Notes: a model not told the origin generated them from the letters alone. 64,000 nt of DNA from Parabacteroides sp. AM08-6 (GCF_003473295.1 NZ_QRMP01000003.1:186001-250000), one strand, 5' to 3'; positions 48,355-58,315 are shown, counted from the first letter of the stretch. Made by a program: numbers and translations.

Positions 48355-48500
48355 CCTGACCAAAAGTATCACTTAAAAAATAAATAAACAAATTTGCTTT
48401 CATATTTATTCATAAAACCTGTTTTTTATCAAAATAGAAAGGACTGATTGATAAAAAGTTAGAAAACACATATTCTCTATAGCTGTGTTTTCTAACATGT
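48355..48500. repeat. Duplicated intergenic segment, copy 1, with 13-bp hairpin
   Basis: GTTAGAAAACACA (48458-48470) pairs with TGTGTTTTCTAAC (48484-48496); the outer TGATAAA/TTTATCA extends it. The surrounding segment (AAACAAATTTGCTTTCATATTTATTCA ... GACTGATTGATAAAA) recurs near 49210-49350, either side of the DUF4488 gene. The remaining 48273-48567 holds nothing else. Confidence 0.65.
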
Positions 48501-48567
48501 TTATCAGAGATTTGACATAAGATAAGATTGCTTTAACTCTGAAAAATCAAACGTTTCATTCACCCGG

Positions 48568-49077
48568 CTAACGTTCGGCCATGTTTCCCTCATGCAAATT
48601 TCGATATTTTACTCTTATCCATAATTCCGAAATCCATTTATTCAATGGATTGCCGAGACCATCTTTTTCCAGATAAAAAGACAAGAATAAATAATCATCA
48701 TCTATTATTTTGAATTTCAATTTACTGTCCACATTTACCAAATTCGGATATATGGATTGCTCCAACTGTTCTACATAAGTAGAATCTGAAGTTAGCTTAT
48801 ATGTCCCTTCAGTCGAAACAAACATTGCTCCGGAACGTTGATCCATTATCATATTACACATTTTCCCGTCTTTATCCAATCGTTTAAATAAGGGCAATAC
48901 GGCTATTATTTTTTTAATCTTCGGTTCAGGACCTTCAGTCATTTCCACATCTTGGCATTGTTGCCACAAACCTTCAAGTCCGCACTCACGGTTCTTCTTT
49001 ACGTCTTGTTGAGCAAAACCATTCAACACAAATAAAGAAAAAATAATCACCAAACAGCATACATGAGACTTTTTCAT
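48568..49077 (-). CDS. DUF4488 family exported protein
   Basis: 169 residues from ATG 49077 (MKKSHVCCLVIIFSLFVLNGFAQ, a signal peptide); the longer frame upstream runs into the duplicated intergenic segment and is rejected. The mature part has the lipocalin-like DUF4488 pattern: GLEGLWQQCQ, MFVSTEGTYKLTSDSTYVEQLEQS, LKFKIIDDDYLFLSFYLEKDG, and ends NPLNKWISELWIRVKYRNL. Its tail is repeated as a relic near 52126. Follows the broken MG2/plug gene on the same strand. Function unknown. Confidence 0.8.
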   Translation of the reverse strand: MKKSHVCCLVIIFSLFVLNGFAQQDVKKNRECGLEGLWQQCQDVEMTEGPEPKIKKIIAVLPLFKRLDKDGKMCNMIMDQRSGAMFVSTEGTYKLTSDSTYVEQLEQSIYPNLVNVDSKLKFKIIDDDYLFLSFYLEKDGLGNPLNKWISELWIRVKYRNLHEGNMAER

Positions 49078-49209
49078 AAGAATTATTTTTTTATTTAACA
49101 TTGATAATTTATAACCCAGAGACAAGATTAACAAAAATTGTATTTGGCAAGTTTCAATAGATCTACTGCTCTTTGTTATAAAACGTTCGAAATGTACAAA
49201 AATAAAGTC

Positions 49210-49350
49210 TACAAGTATCACAAGAAAAATAAAAAACAAATTTACTTTCATATTTATTCAGAGAGTCTTATTTTTCATATCCGCTAAACGAACTGATTGA
49301 TAAAATGTTAGAAAACAAATACTCCCTATAGCTATGTTTTCAAACATAGT
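49210..49350. repeat. Duplicated intergenic segment, copy 2
   Basis: Carries the same order as 48355-48500: AAACAAATTTACTTTCATATTTATTCA, then AACTGATTGATAAAA, then TTAGAAAACAAAT and ATGTTTTCAAACA, but the hairpin arms have diverged. The two copies flank the DUF4488 gene. Confidence 0.6.
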
Positions 49351-49371
49351 TGTCAACACTTTCAATAATTA

Positions 49372-49381
49372 GGGGGGGGGG
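49372..49381. repeat. Ten-G homopolymer tract
   Basis: A run of ten G between the broken MG2/plug gene and the DUF4488 gene in DNA that is otherwise AT-rich. On the coding strand it is poly-C, in the intergenic leader. A tract this long is prone to slipped-strand change and to sequencing error. Confidence 0.9.
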
Positions 49382-49415
49382 TACTCCTCTGGCGTTAATT
49401 TACTTCGCGTATAAA

Positions 49416-50630
49416 TCAATTTTCAACACTCAACTTGCTTAAACCATATATCAACTTCCCCTCCTCTGTTACTCCTTCTATTCGAACCGTATAACTTCCC
49501 GGAGTATCCGCCGAATAGAAATCAAATTCCGCTTTCCCATTTTGTATTTTCACACACGGATTCCAATACAAGGTGGTCCGCAAATCCGAAGCTACTTTCT
49601 TACTATCTTCGACTGTTTCATAACGAGGGGCGTAAAATTCTTTCACGCGCTGGTATCCCAATGGAACAAGGGTCCTTTTATTTACATCGTTACGAACAGG
49701 ATAACCTCCGTTTCGAGCTTTTGTAGTAACAAGTAAAGCTCCAGTCCTAACAACATTGAATTCTACCGGCGGCCACAAATGCGAAGCAATATAAGAAGCA
49801 CCCTTAGAGTGAGGAAGAACTACTTCTAATTCCTCAATAAAATCTTTTGGCATATTGTTTACAAGCTCATAATTAGTCCACTCTCCAGCAAGTGGAGATA
49901 CTCCATCTATTATCAGAGGATATTTAGCTATAGAAGGCATAGACTTCAATAAAATAGATAATGTCGCAGCATTGATATTCTCTATCTTACTCAAAGGTAT
50001 TATCCGCGAATCTCCTATTGAAAGAAACGATTTTCCCCGTTTACGAGCTTTAACAACCACTTCATCCAGATAAATCATGCGCATTCCATTCATTTTTGTA
50101 TATTGCTCTTCCGCATTACGCATATAATTCTCTTTGTTTCTGTCCCTGCCATAACGCCAATAACGATACCCTTCAGAGACCCGGGGATAATAAACAGAAT
50201 CCAATGTCAACTCCAAACCTTTTTTCCCTTTATTCGTCAATGCCTGTATTAAAAAGCAGGTATTTTCAGGCATTTCCATACCGGTAATTCGAAAACGACC
50301 ATCCTTATCCGTTTCCGTCATCATATAAGACGAAGGAACGAATGTCGTAGCAGAAACCTGATAACCCGCTTTTTTTATGCGATAACCTATCCCGCCGGCT
50401 ACCGTTCCCGTTATTTCAGGACCTATTTCCAACTGACCTTTCGGATAATCCAAGCTATCACTTAAAATATGTCGGATGTTATAACGGCTCCATCCCTGCG
50501 TCAACATCAGATTATCCAATTCCTGAGGCTCACTAATAACTGACCCGGAAAAATATCTTCCGGGATTTTCTATATTTCCTCTTAAGTCGGATGTTAATAA
50601 CAATGTGGTCAGAACCGTATTCGATGTATC
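49416..50630 (-). pseudogene. C-terminal part of a frameshifted MG2/TonB-plug-like surface protein
   Basis: From the frameshift on, this frame continues the 881-residue paralogue at 52997-55642 (PDTSNTVLTTLLLTSDLRGNIENPGRYFSG against its PDTMRTILTTFLLTSELKGYIESPGWYFSS), so it is the C-terminal 400 residues of one gene. An ATG at 50603 could start it alone, but it would lack a signal peptide. It has a CarboxypepD_reg-like stretch (SATTFVPSSYMMTETDKDGRFRIT) and a plug-like stretch (LSILLKSMPSIAKYPLIIDG) and ends in YGLSKLSVEN. Confidence 0.8.
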
Positions 50631-52054
50631 CGGGTGATATCCTTATCTGATGTTACCGATACTGAAAAATTTCCTGACACTTGAATGCTATCATTCTCTT
50701 CTACTTTCACTTCCGTATCAATCAGTTCTCTTTTATGATAGACAGAACTATTCGTATGATATTCCAAGTTACACAAATCAGCCTCGTTCAGGTTAAAAAA
50801 CAAACGTTCGCTCAACGGAACCATATTACTATCCACCAAGACAGCCTGTAACACTCCGGATGGCAATTCACTATTCTTTATCTGCAAATACTTACGATTC
50901 CCATCCCATACCGCACAATAAAGCAAAGCCCCACGGGTATGAATCAACAGATACAAACTATCCGGAACCACAGCATCCGAAGCCACTGTTACATACAAAT
51001 TCAGAATGTTACCGGTCCATTGCCCTCCTAACGTACAGACAGACGGCTCGGCTACAGGCAGTTCGAAACGTTTCACCACACCGGCACGATTTTTACAGTT
51101 GGCATATAAACGTTCTCCCGCCATTGCTTTCAAAGAAAAAGTCCCCATCCCTAAAACATTGCTTTCAAATTTCGCCCTGACAATACCGACCGAATCCAAA
51201 ACTTCACCGGTTATCTCCTCTCCAAGACCATCTCCGGACAACGCCTTAAAGGCTATTTTCACACTCGTCTCCGAGGGGAAACATCCCCCTTCAGGCAAAA
51301 AAGATACATCATATTCCGTTTCTGGATAAGGCACCGGAATATATTGTTTATGGTAACGGCCCAAATAATCATATTCAATATAAAGCAAGCGGTTCTGCAA
51401 ATCCTTTTCCACACGGCAGTTATACCGATAAATCGAGTCTTCAGACATTTTCAGTACTTGCATTTCCCCTTTCCGGTTTTGTACACGCAATTCTTTCGCC
51501 TCAAACAAACTACCGGTTTTTATTTCCTCTACACGTAGTCGGATACGTAATTCCTTTTCCTCATTATCAAAGGTAAAATCTGCTAAAGTCCGGTAATCCG
51601 CAGAAAGCGAATCACCTATATAGATATTACGCCGGAAAAAATAATCCTCCCCCAACCCTTCCATATAACGGGTATAACTACGCAATCGGTACATTCCTTC
51701 AGGCAAATCTTCACGCAATAAGATACTCCCGTAATAAGCACCATCACGGGGAATTGTCTTGACACGCACCAATACGGAATCCATCGGATCGACTAATTCC
51801 GTATAAACGTAACGGCTGGTCGTATCCGGAATATTTGAGGTATAATCCGTCAGAAATGCACGGAACCATAAATCCTCTCCGCCTATATAGTATGGTTTAT
51901 CCGTTTGAACATACAACTTTTCCTGAGGATATAGCTGTAACTGTTTATTGAAACGAATCGCAATACTATCAGGCAAAACCTCATCGGAAGCATTACAGAA
52001 CAAGGATATCATTAACATTGATATCAACAAATTACATTTTGCGATTCGTTTCAT
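50609..52054 (-). pseudogene. N-terminal part of the frameshifted MG2/TonB-plug-like surface protein
   Basis: 481 codons with signal peptide MKRIAKCNLLISMLMISLFCNA, then an MG2-like macroglobulin domain (YPQEKLYVQTDKPYYIGGEDLW). The frame matches the intact paralogue up to SVTSDKDIT and then ends in an unrelated RIHRIRF. Adding one C to the CCC run near 50630-50633 (minus strand) restores the paralogue's frame, so one base is missing. It is either a real inactivation or a slippage-type switch or sequencing error. Bases 51741-51956 are almost identical to 55345-55560 in the paralogue. Confidence 0.85.
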
Positions 52055-52071
52055 AATTCCAGCTATTCAAA

Positions 52072-52212
52072 TCAATTTTCAACATTCACTTTGCTTAAAC
52101 CATATATCAGACATCCTATAGCCAACTAACGTTCAGCCATATTATCACCCTTCAAATCCCGGTATTCCACTCTTATCCACAATTCAGAAATCCACTTATT
52201 CAACGGATTACC
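52072..52212 (-). pseudogene. Relic tails of an MG2/plug gene and a DUF4488 gene
   Basis: Two short minus-strand remnants. 52072-52110 reads LIYGLSKVNVEN and stops, the C terminus of the MG2/plug family. 52126-52212 reads GNPLNKWISELWIRVEYRD, then LKGDNMAER and stops, the C terminus of the DUF4488 protein. Neither has a start. They show that a further copy of the pair was here and was deleted. The downstream 239-residue gene ends inside the second relic in another frame. Confidence 0.8.
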
Positions 52213-52919
52213 GGAACAATTTTTATTTCGTCTGATCCGGTAGGACAATAATCAATAAACCAGAATGTATTTTCAATCAACCTCATATACTTTTTCAACT
52301 TTTTCTGTCCTTTCTTTGTATAAAAACAATAGAGCGCTATAAATCCTCTATCATTTTTCTGCAACAATAAAACTTTATTTTCTGAATAATTAAATAATTT
52401 ATTTCTTCTATTATTCATAGACAAATTAAGGCCATACATATCAATACTATAACAAATCACAGTATCAGCATTAAAAATTTCTTTAGCTTTTTCCGGAGAA
52501 TAATAAGAGACAAAAGGTGAAATATCTTTTATCAGTGATGGATTCGCACTTTGTTGTGTTGGAAAACGTTTAGTTACTATAATATCATGCGCCACATTTG
52601 TTTTTGCCTCACAACGCGTCATTACCGCATCGTTATCAATAAATTTAGCAAAGACACAGCAAAAGAATTCGGAATCTTTCGATTCCAAGGCATACATCGT
52701 ACCATGTAATCGATACAGATGAGGCAGATTATAAAAATTTTGACCGCCCGTATTCGAATCAAAATCATCAACCGGAGGAGTAAAGGTCAAAGACATCGCA
52801 CGGAATGTCTCAAAAAGAGTATCCGGCATTGCAAAATTTTTCTGTATTAAAGGCACACAAACATTCTGTGCCGTAACATTCAAACAGAAAAGACTGATTA
52901 ACAACATTATATTTCTCAT
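52200..52919 (-). CDS. Exported protein of unknown function, chimeric end
   Basis: 239 residues with signal peptide MRNIMLLISLFCLNVTAQ. No family recognised; the mature part is mixed alpha/beta with SPFVSYYSPEKAKEIFNADTVICYS and a tail DEIKIVPVIR. Its last four codons lie over the DUF4488 relic in a shifted frame, so the original C terminus was probably replaced when the region recombined. It is between the intact paralogue and the relics, on the same strand. Function unknown. Confidence 0.65.
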   Translation of the reverse strand: MRNIMLLISLFCLNVTAQNVCVPLIQKNFAMPDTLFETFRAMSLTFTPPVDDFDSNTGGQNFYNLPHLYRLHGTMYALESKDSEFFCCVFAKFIDNDAVMTRCEAKTNVAHDIIVTKRFPTQQSANPSLIKDISPFVSYYSPEKAKEIFNADTVICYSIDMYGLNLSMNNRRNKLFNYSENKVLLLQKNDRGFIALYCFYTKKGQKKLKKYMRLIENTFWFIDYCPTGSDEIKIVPVIR

Positions 52920-52996
52920 AATCTATAATAATTTAGATACAAAATTTATAAATATATTTTTTTCGAATAATAATTTTCAATCTCCGTATATTCAAA

Positions 52997-55642
52997 TCAA
53001 TTTTTAATCATTACTTTGCTTAAACTATATATCAACTTCCCATCCTGTGTTACTCCTTCTATTCGAACCGTATAACTTCCCGGAGTATCCGCCGAATAGA
53101 AATTAAATGCAGCTTTCCCATTTTGTATTTTCACACACGGATTCCAATACAAGGTGGTCCGCAAATCCGAAGCTACTTTCTTTCGGTCTTCTGCTGTTTC
53201 ATAATGAGGAGCATAAAATTCTTTCACACGCTGATATCCTAATGGAAGAATACTTTTTTTATTAAATCCTTCACGAACGGGAAATCCTCCATTTCGATCT
53301 TTCGTAGTAACAAGTAAAGCACCGTATCTTACGACATTATAACCCGCAGGTGGCCATATTTTAGCTTGTATATAAAAAGCACCCTTTGAATATGGTTCTA
53401 CAATTTCCAATTCTTCTATACAATCCTTAGGTATATTATTAATAAACTCTGGATTATTATAAATTCCAGCATGAGATATTCCATCTATAATCAACGGATA
53501 GTTTAGGCTTGGCTTCGCCTGTAGCAAAATAGATAAAGTAGCGACATTTAAATTATCCAATTGTTTTTGAGAAATAATACGTCCTTCTCCGCTCGACAAA
53601 GGCGATTTTCCATATTTCTTCGCTTTCACCACTACTCCTTTCAAATGTATAGTTCCAATTCCGTCCGCTTCAGCATACTGCTCATTAACCCAGCTTGTGA
53701 ACTCTTCCGACTCCTTATTCGGATTAAATTCACACGGATAGCGGAGCGATATCGGGGGATAGCTACTTATCGGGTCAAGAGTCAATTCGACATTCTCTTT
53801 TCCTGCAGAGGTTAGGGCCTGAACCAAAAAACGGGTATTTTCAGGCATCTCAATATCCGTTAAACGGAACCTCCCATTTTCGTCCGTTTCCGACAGACTA
53901 TAGCTGGGTGGTACAAATGATGTCGCAGAAACCTGGCAACCGGGCTTGTTTTTCCTATATCCAAAGCCACCTTTCACTCTTCCGGTGATTTCACTCCCTA
54001 ATTCCAATACGCCTGAAGGATGCTCGTAATCGCCTTTCAGAATACGCTCCAGACGATAACGCCTCCAACCCTGGGTCAGCATCAGATTATCCAATTCCGA
54101 CTTTCTTTCCGAAGAAAAATACCAACCGGGAGACTCGATATACCCCTTCAATTCGGACGTTAACAGAAATGTCGTCAATATCGTCCGCATTGTATCAGGA
54201 TGAACGTCCTTATCCGTCGTAACCGAAACGGCAAGAGTCCCTTCCGGAGTACGAAGAGTATCCATCCCGAATGAAACATCTATATGAATCGAATCACGGG
54301 TTTTATATACCGGCCTGTCTGGTTTTACCTCGACTTTTGCCAGGTCCGATTCATTCAAATTAAAAAACAAACGTTCACTTACAGGATTATAAGCGTCATC
54401 CACCAATGCCGCCTCGATGATGCCTGAAGGCAAATCTTCGCTTTTCATCTGAAAATATTTACGCCTATTATCCCAGTGAGAACAATAAAGCAATGCGCCA
54501 CGGACATGGAGCAACAAATACAATCCTTCCGGAACTGCCTCATCATGGGCACTTAAAACAAATATGTTCAATATGTCCCCGCTCCATTGACCGGATAAAG
54601 TCAAAACATCAGACTCCGCTAATGGCAAATCAAAGCGTTTCAATTCTCTCCTTTGATTTTCACATTCGGCATACAAGTGTTCACCGGCTTTTGATTTTAT
54701 GACAAAGGAACCCATTCCTTTCGGATTACTCCGGAATTCCGCACGAATCGTTCCCGACGAATCCTTTACACATCCCGTCACTTCCTTTCCCATTCCATCC
54801 GGGGATAAAGCTTTAAATCCCATCCTTGTTTCTACATCGGACGGGAAATTTCCTCCTTCCGGAAAAAAAGAGACATCATATTCTTCATCCCGGTAAGGTA
54901 TTGATATATATTCCTCATGGAAGCCTCCGGTATATTCACATTCCAAACAAAAAGTACGATTTTTATAATCTTTTTCGGGATTAGTTTTAAAACGGTAAAT
55001 AGAATCATCCGACATTTTCAACACTCGTTCTTTTTCCACATCCTCTATCATTTGAAGCTCTCTCTTATCAAGCAAACGAACCTGTTTTGGCTCTACAAGC
55101 AAACCACTCTTGATTTCTTCAAAACGGAGACGGCCACGTATTTTCTTTTCATCCGGTTCAGAATCAAAATCAGCATGCACACGGTATTCGGAAGAGAAAC
55201 TATTTCGTATGTAAATCTGTTTTCGGAATAGGTATTCATCTCCCAAACCGCACATATAACGGGTATAACTACGCAGTTGATACGAACCTTCTGGCAAAAA
55301 TTCACTCAAACGGATATTCCCATAATAAGCACCATCACGGGGAATTGTCTTGACACGCACCAATACGGAATCCATCGGATCGACTAATTCCGTATAAATG
55401 TAACGGCTGGTCGTATCCGGAATATTCGAGGTATAATCCGTCAGGAATGCACGGAACCATAAATCCTCTCCGCCTATATAGTATGGTTTATCCGTTTGAA
55501 CATACAACTTTTCCTGAGGATATAGCTGCAACTGCTTATTGAAACGAAAAGCTATGCTGTCAAGCAAAACCTCACTAAAAACGTCTTCTAACAAGAAGAA
55601 ATTCATCAAAAAAAGGACTATATACAAACCAATATTTTTCAA
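52997..55642 (-). CDS. MG2-domain, TonB-plug-like surface protein, intact copy
   Basis: 881 residues. Signal peptide MKNIGLYIVLFLMNFFLLEDVFS; MG2 macroglobulin-like domain (about 35-130, KLYVQTDKPYYIGGEDLWFRAFLTDY); several beta domains; a carboxypeptidase-like repeat at about 555-620; and a plug-like region at about 690-780 (LNVATLSILLQAKPSLNYPLIIDGISHAG). No barrel follows, so it is not a transporter itself. Related proteins of Bacteroidota are annotated as TonB plug-domain proteins and lie in surface-protein clusters. Its frameshifted sister lies downstream. Function unknown. Confidence 0.8.
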   Translation of the reverse strand: MKNIGLYIVLFLMNFFLLEDVFSEVLLDSIAFRFNKQLQLYPQEKLYVQTDKPYYIGGEDLWFRAFLTDYTSNIPDTTSRYIYTELVDPMDSVLVRVKTIPRDGAYYGNIRLSEFLPEGSYQLRSYTRYMCGLGDEYLFRKQIYIRNSFSSEYRVHADFDSEPDEKKIRGRLRFEEIKSGLLVEPKQVRLLDKRELQMIEDVEKERVLKMSDDSIYRFKTNPEKDYKNRTFCLECEYTGGFHEEYISIPYRDEEYDVSFFPEGGNFPSDVETRMGFKALSPDGMGKEVTGCVKDSSGTIRAEFRSNPKGMGSFVIKSKAGEHLYAECENQRRELKRFDLPLAESDVLTLSGQWSGDILNIFVLSAHDEAVPEGLYLLLHVRGALLYCSHWDNRRKYFQMKSEDLPSGIIEAALVDDAYNPVSERLFFNLNESDLAKVEVKPDRPVYKTRDSIHIDVSFGMDTLRTPEGTLAVSVTTDKDVHPDTMRTILTTFLLTSELKGYIESPGWYFSSERKSELDNLMLTQGWRRYRLERILKGDYEHPSGVLELGSEITGRVKGGFGYRKNKPGCQVSATSFVPPSYSLSETDENGRFRLTDIEMPENTRFLVQALTSAGKENVELTLDPISSYPPISLRYPCEFNPNKESEEFTSWVNEQYAEADGIGTIHLKGVVVKAKKYGKSPLSSGEGRIISQKQLDNLNVATLSILLQAKPSLNYPLIIDGISHAGIYNNPEFINNIPKDCIEELEIVEPYSKGAFYIQAKIWPPAGYNVVRYGALLVTTKDRNGGFPVREGFNKKSILPLGYQRVKEFYAPHYETAEDRKKVASDLRTTLYWNPCVKIQNGKAAFNFYSADTPGSYTVRIEGVTQDGKLIYSLSKVMIKN

Positions 55643-55910
55643 ATTTACACCAATAATTCTTTTAACATCCAGTACATATAAAGAAATATAAATATTATAA
55701 TTTAAAATATAGCCAGCCTAATTCTTCACAATAAGACTTCAACATTCCTCTATCATATCAGATTATAACAGTAGCAATAAAATCAGATTATTAAGATCAA
55801 CAAAAAGATATTCAACAGTTTTAGCTCTATCTATTGTATAGTGTTATAAGACATTCGAAATATACAAAATAAATTCCATAAAAAAAACTTTTAATCAAAA
55901 TATTTCAAAT
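55643..55910. other. AT-rich intergenic region with element shared with the DUF4488 leader
   Basis: GTTATAAGACATTCGAAATA (about 55844-55863), followed by TACAAAA, recurs in altered form near 49180 (GTTATAAAACGTTCGAAATG), upstream of the DUF4488 gene. On the minus strand it would lie in the promoter area of both genes. No coding sequence seen. Confidence 0.45.
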
Positions 55911-55942
55911 AAAAAAACCGTCAGCAAAAGCTGGCGGTTTTT
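55911..55942 (-). terminator. Terminator of the SusC/D operon
   Basis: AAAAAAACCG, CAGC-AAAA-GCTG and CGGTTTTT form a stem-loop just beyond the last gene of the operon on the minus strand. Confidence 0.8.
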
Positions 55943-55963
55943 CTAAAAGTCTCCAAGAACCAA

Positions 55964-57076
55964 TCACTCTCCATATACATAAATCTCAGAAAGACTTGTA
56001 AATGGAACACGGTTACTTTCGGTTATATTTACCTTCATGTAACGTCCTTTTGTTGTATCTACAGATGAAGGAATGTCTATGGTGAGACTGCTACCCTCAA
56101 AAGTTCCTTCGGCAATCTTTACCCATCCACTATCATCTGCTTCCGGTTTATCATTAACATAAATCTCTACTGTTTTAATATCCGCATGACGATGCAATTC
56201 TATCTTTGTCATTTCCTTGGCAGATTCCATATCAATAATAGCCCAATGAGGAAGTGGTGTATTTTCTCCCGTATAGTTGGAATGCCACCAGGTATTCAAG
56301 TCCCCATCGATAATGGCATCTTTACCACCGCCATCGCTGGCTGTTTCATCCGAAACGGCCAAAACCGTCCAACCGCTACGGTCATACTTGTATTCCATCG
56401 GGAAGACTTCTTCATACTCCACCCATGCTGTAGCAAAAGTATCGATAGCTTCTTCCTCCGGAATATACAGAGAACGATATTCAAAACCTGTACCCGGTTT
56501 CAAGTCCGGACACAAAACGCTGTTATCCTCAGCCGGCATGAAAACAACAGCTTGAGTTCCATCCTGCTTCGTATAACGAACCTCATTACGAACGAGTCCG
56601 TCCAATTTTGAATACCAAGTAATCGTACCCCCCTTATCGGAAAGATCCAAATTCCTTACACGGCGATCTATTAAAGTCGAGTAATACACATCTCCGTATG
56701 ATGTACCGAAATCGCTAACAAACAAAGATTTATGGCCGAAATTATCTGTAGTTCGGATATTAAAGGTGTATGCCTTCGGTTCCATATTTTCTAATATCAC
56801 GGTAATACTATCGCGTCCCGTACCCATTGTGACCGGTATCTGCAACGAATCAAGTTGGTCGTTCCAATACACATCTATCGTTTTTACGTTCGGCGCATTG
56901 TAAGTCCAGCAAGTAAACTGGATACGTTCTTTTCCGGCTACAAAACTGACTGAATCAGGTTTGGTGGAATAAATAATTTCACCGCCCTCGATATAATCTT
57001 TGTGCACATCCATAAAGTCTTCACACGAAAAGAATAGCAGTGAGACAAGAGCCAGCAAACAATATTTAATCTTCAT
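55964..57076 (-). CDS. DUF4998 lipoprotein with discoidin (F5/8 type C) domain
   Basis: 370 residues, lipoprotein signal ALVSLLFFSC then EDFMDVHKDYIEGG. Residues about 25-215 are DUF4998 (fibronectin-like beta domains, YWNDQLDSLQIPVTMGTGRD); the C-terminal 140 residues are an F5/8 type C fold (GGGKDAIIDGDLNTWWHSNYTG, LPHWAIIDMESAKEM) that usually binds carbohydrate. Last gene of the SusC operon, in the SusE/F position. It probably grips a glycan at the surface. Confidence 0.85.
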   Translation of the reverse strand: MKIKYCLLALVSLLFFSCEDFMDVHKDYIEGGEIIYSTKPDSVSFVAGKERIQFTCWTYNAPNVKTIDVYWNDQLDSLQIPVTMGTGRDSITVILENMEPKAYTFNIRTTDNFGHKSLFVSDFGTSYGDVYYSTLIDRRVRNLDLSDKGGTITWYSKLDGLVRNEVRYTKQDGTQAVVFMPAEDNSVLCPDLKPGTGFEYRSLYIPEEEAIDTFATAWVEYEEVFPMEYKYDRSGWTVLAVSDETASDGGGKDAIIDGDLNTWWHSNYTGENTPLPHWAIIDMESAKEMTKIELHRHADIKTVEIYVNDKPEADDSGWVKIAEGTFEGSSLTIDIPSSVDTTKGRYMKVNITESNRVPFTSLSEIYVYGE

Positions 57077-57101
57077 AATTATATACTTTTTTAATTTTTA
57101 T

Positions 57102-58292
57102 TTATTGAACCACTTCACCGTAGAAATCTACATCTGCCGGATGAGTAAAAGAAGAACCGCCCCATGTATTTAAAATCTTAAAACGGATATAACGAATCGG
57201 CTCCTGCGATAACTCAAATGAGAATTCGTGTCCTTCCACTCCGGCTGTAAAATCCTCGTCGGTAACCGTTCCGCTTGGCGAACCGGAAGGCTTGACAATC
57301 TCGCAATCCAGTACTTTTTCCCATTCGTCCCAATTTCCATCTTGTGATGGCGCACCGGTTCCCTTAAATGTATAGACTTCAAATTGTTTCGGATTTCCCC
57401 AATTATAATAAGAATCCGAATATTTACGCTGGAACATGACTACACGGCTCGGTTTAGCCACACAACCCAAATCGACAGTAAAAGCCGCCGGCAAAGAATT
57501 GGACGGAGAGTGACCAAAGGTATCATGGTCGTCATCTATCAGATAGCTGTCCATTCCTTCCCAATTGGTAAAATTAGCATCAGAACCTAATTTCATCACG
57601 ACCATATGCTTTTTATTCAGGGCTTCTTCAAACAAAGGAACCAATGTACCGCCTGCCGGATAAATCGTGTCGGAGGCATTATCATAATAATCCCTGATAA
57701 TCATTCCGAAACGACGGGCCTCCGGCTGAAATCCGCGTAAACTGTAACGACCGGAATCGGCTTCTGTTGTCATAATTCTTAAAGTCTGCATCTGGCTCAA
57801 AGAGTCTTCAGCCAAGAATTCAACAGTAAACGGAGCTTTGTCTTTGTTTCTCCAATTAAACTGGGCACCTCCAAAATCGGATATGATATCAACCGTTTTA
57901 ATTGTTTTCGACAAAGATGATTCCAAAGGGGTAAAAGAAACCTCTACCGGGTCGGAAAACTCTTGCGCCCTGTTTACCACATATAGCTTAGCCTTATGTT
58001 CCACCATGTCATTATAACCCAAAATTTCTACTTTATTCTCGTAGAAAGAAGATGTAACTTTATGTTCCTTTCCGTCGGCCAATATATACCGGCCTTCGAC
58101 AGCCAAAATATCTTCCGAATTCGGAATACGGTACGAAACAACGGCTCCCCCCGGAACCGGAGTAACTTCAATATCTGTTACTACTCCGGGTTTCCCCAAA
58201 CTATCTGTTATCGGTTCCAGCTTTTTCTCAGAACAGGAACAAATGAACAACGATAACAAAACCAAACTCAAATATTTCATTTTCATTTTCAT
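57102..58292 (-). CDS. DUF4959/DUF5126/DUF5000 lipoprotein
   Basis: 396 residues from ATG 58292 (MKMKMKYLSLVLLSLFICSC); a longer start would overlap the SusD gene. Lipobox Cys then SEKKLEP. Domains in order as known for this trio: N-terminal about 25-125 (LGKPGVVTDIEVTPVPGGAVVSYRIP), middle 130-240 and C-terminal discoidin-like part (WEGMDSYLIDDDHDTFGHSPSN ... WGGSSFTHPADVDFYGE). Surface glycan-binding lipoprotein of SusC/D loci, often those acting on host glycans. Confidence 0.88.
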   Translation of the reverse strand: MKMKMKYLSLVLLSLFICSCSEKKLEPITDSLGKPGVVTDIEVTPVPGGAVVSYRIPNSEDILAVEGRYILADGKEHKVTSSFYENKVEILGYNDMVEHKAKLYVVNRAQEFSDPVEVSFTPLESSLSKTIKTVDIISDFGGAQFNWRNKDKAPFTVEFLAEDSLSQMQTLRIMTTEADSGRYSLRGFQPEARRFGMIIRDYYDNASDTIYPAGGTLVPLFEEALNKKHMVVMKLGSDANFTNWEGMDSYLIDDDHDTFGHSPSNSLPAAFTVDLGCVAKPSRVVMFQRKYSDSYYNWGNPKQFEVYTFKGTGAPSQDGNWDEWEKVLDCEIVKPSGSPSGTVTDEDFTAGVEGHEFSFELSQEPIRYIRFKILNTWGGSSFTHPADVDFYGEVVQ

Positions 58293-58315
58293 TTTTTTCT
58301 TATTTAAATCGTAAA

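Noticed and set aside
48355..56000. Insertion sequence as cause of the rearranged island
   Set aside because: No transposase frame or terminal inverted repeats were seen; the repeats look like old gene duplications.
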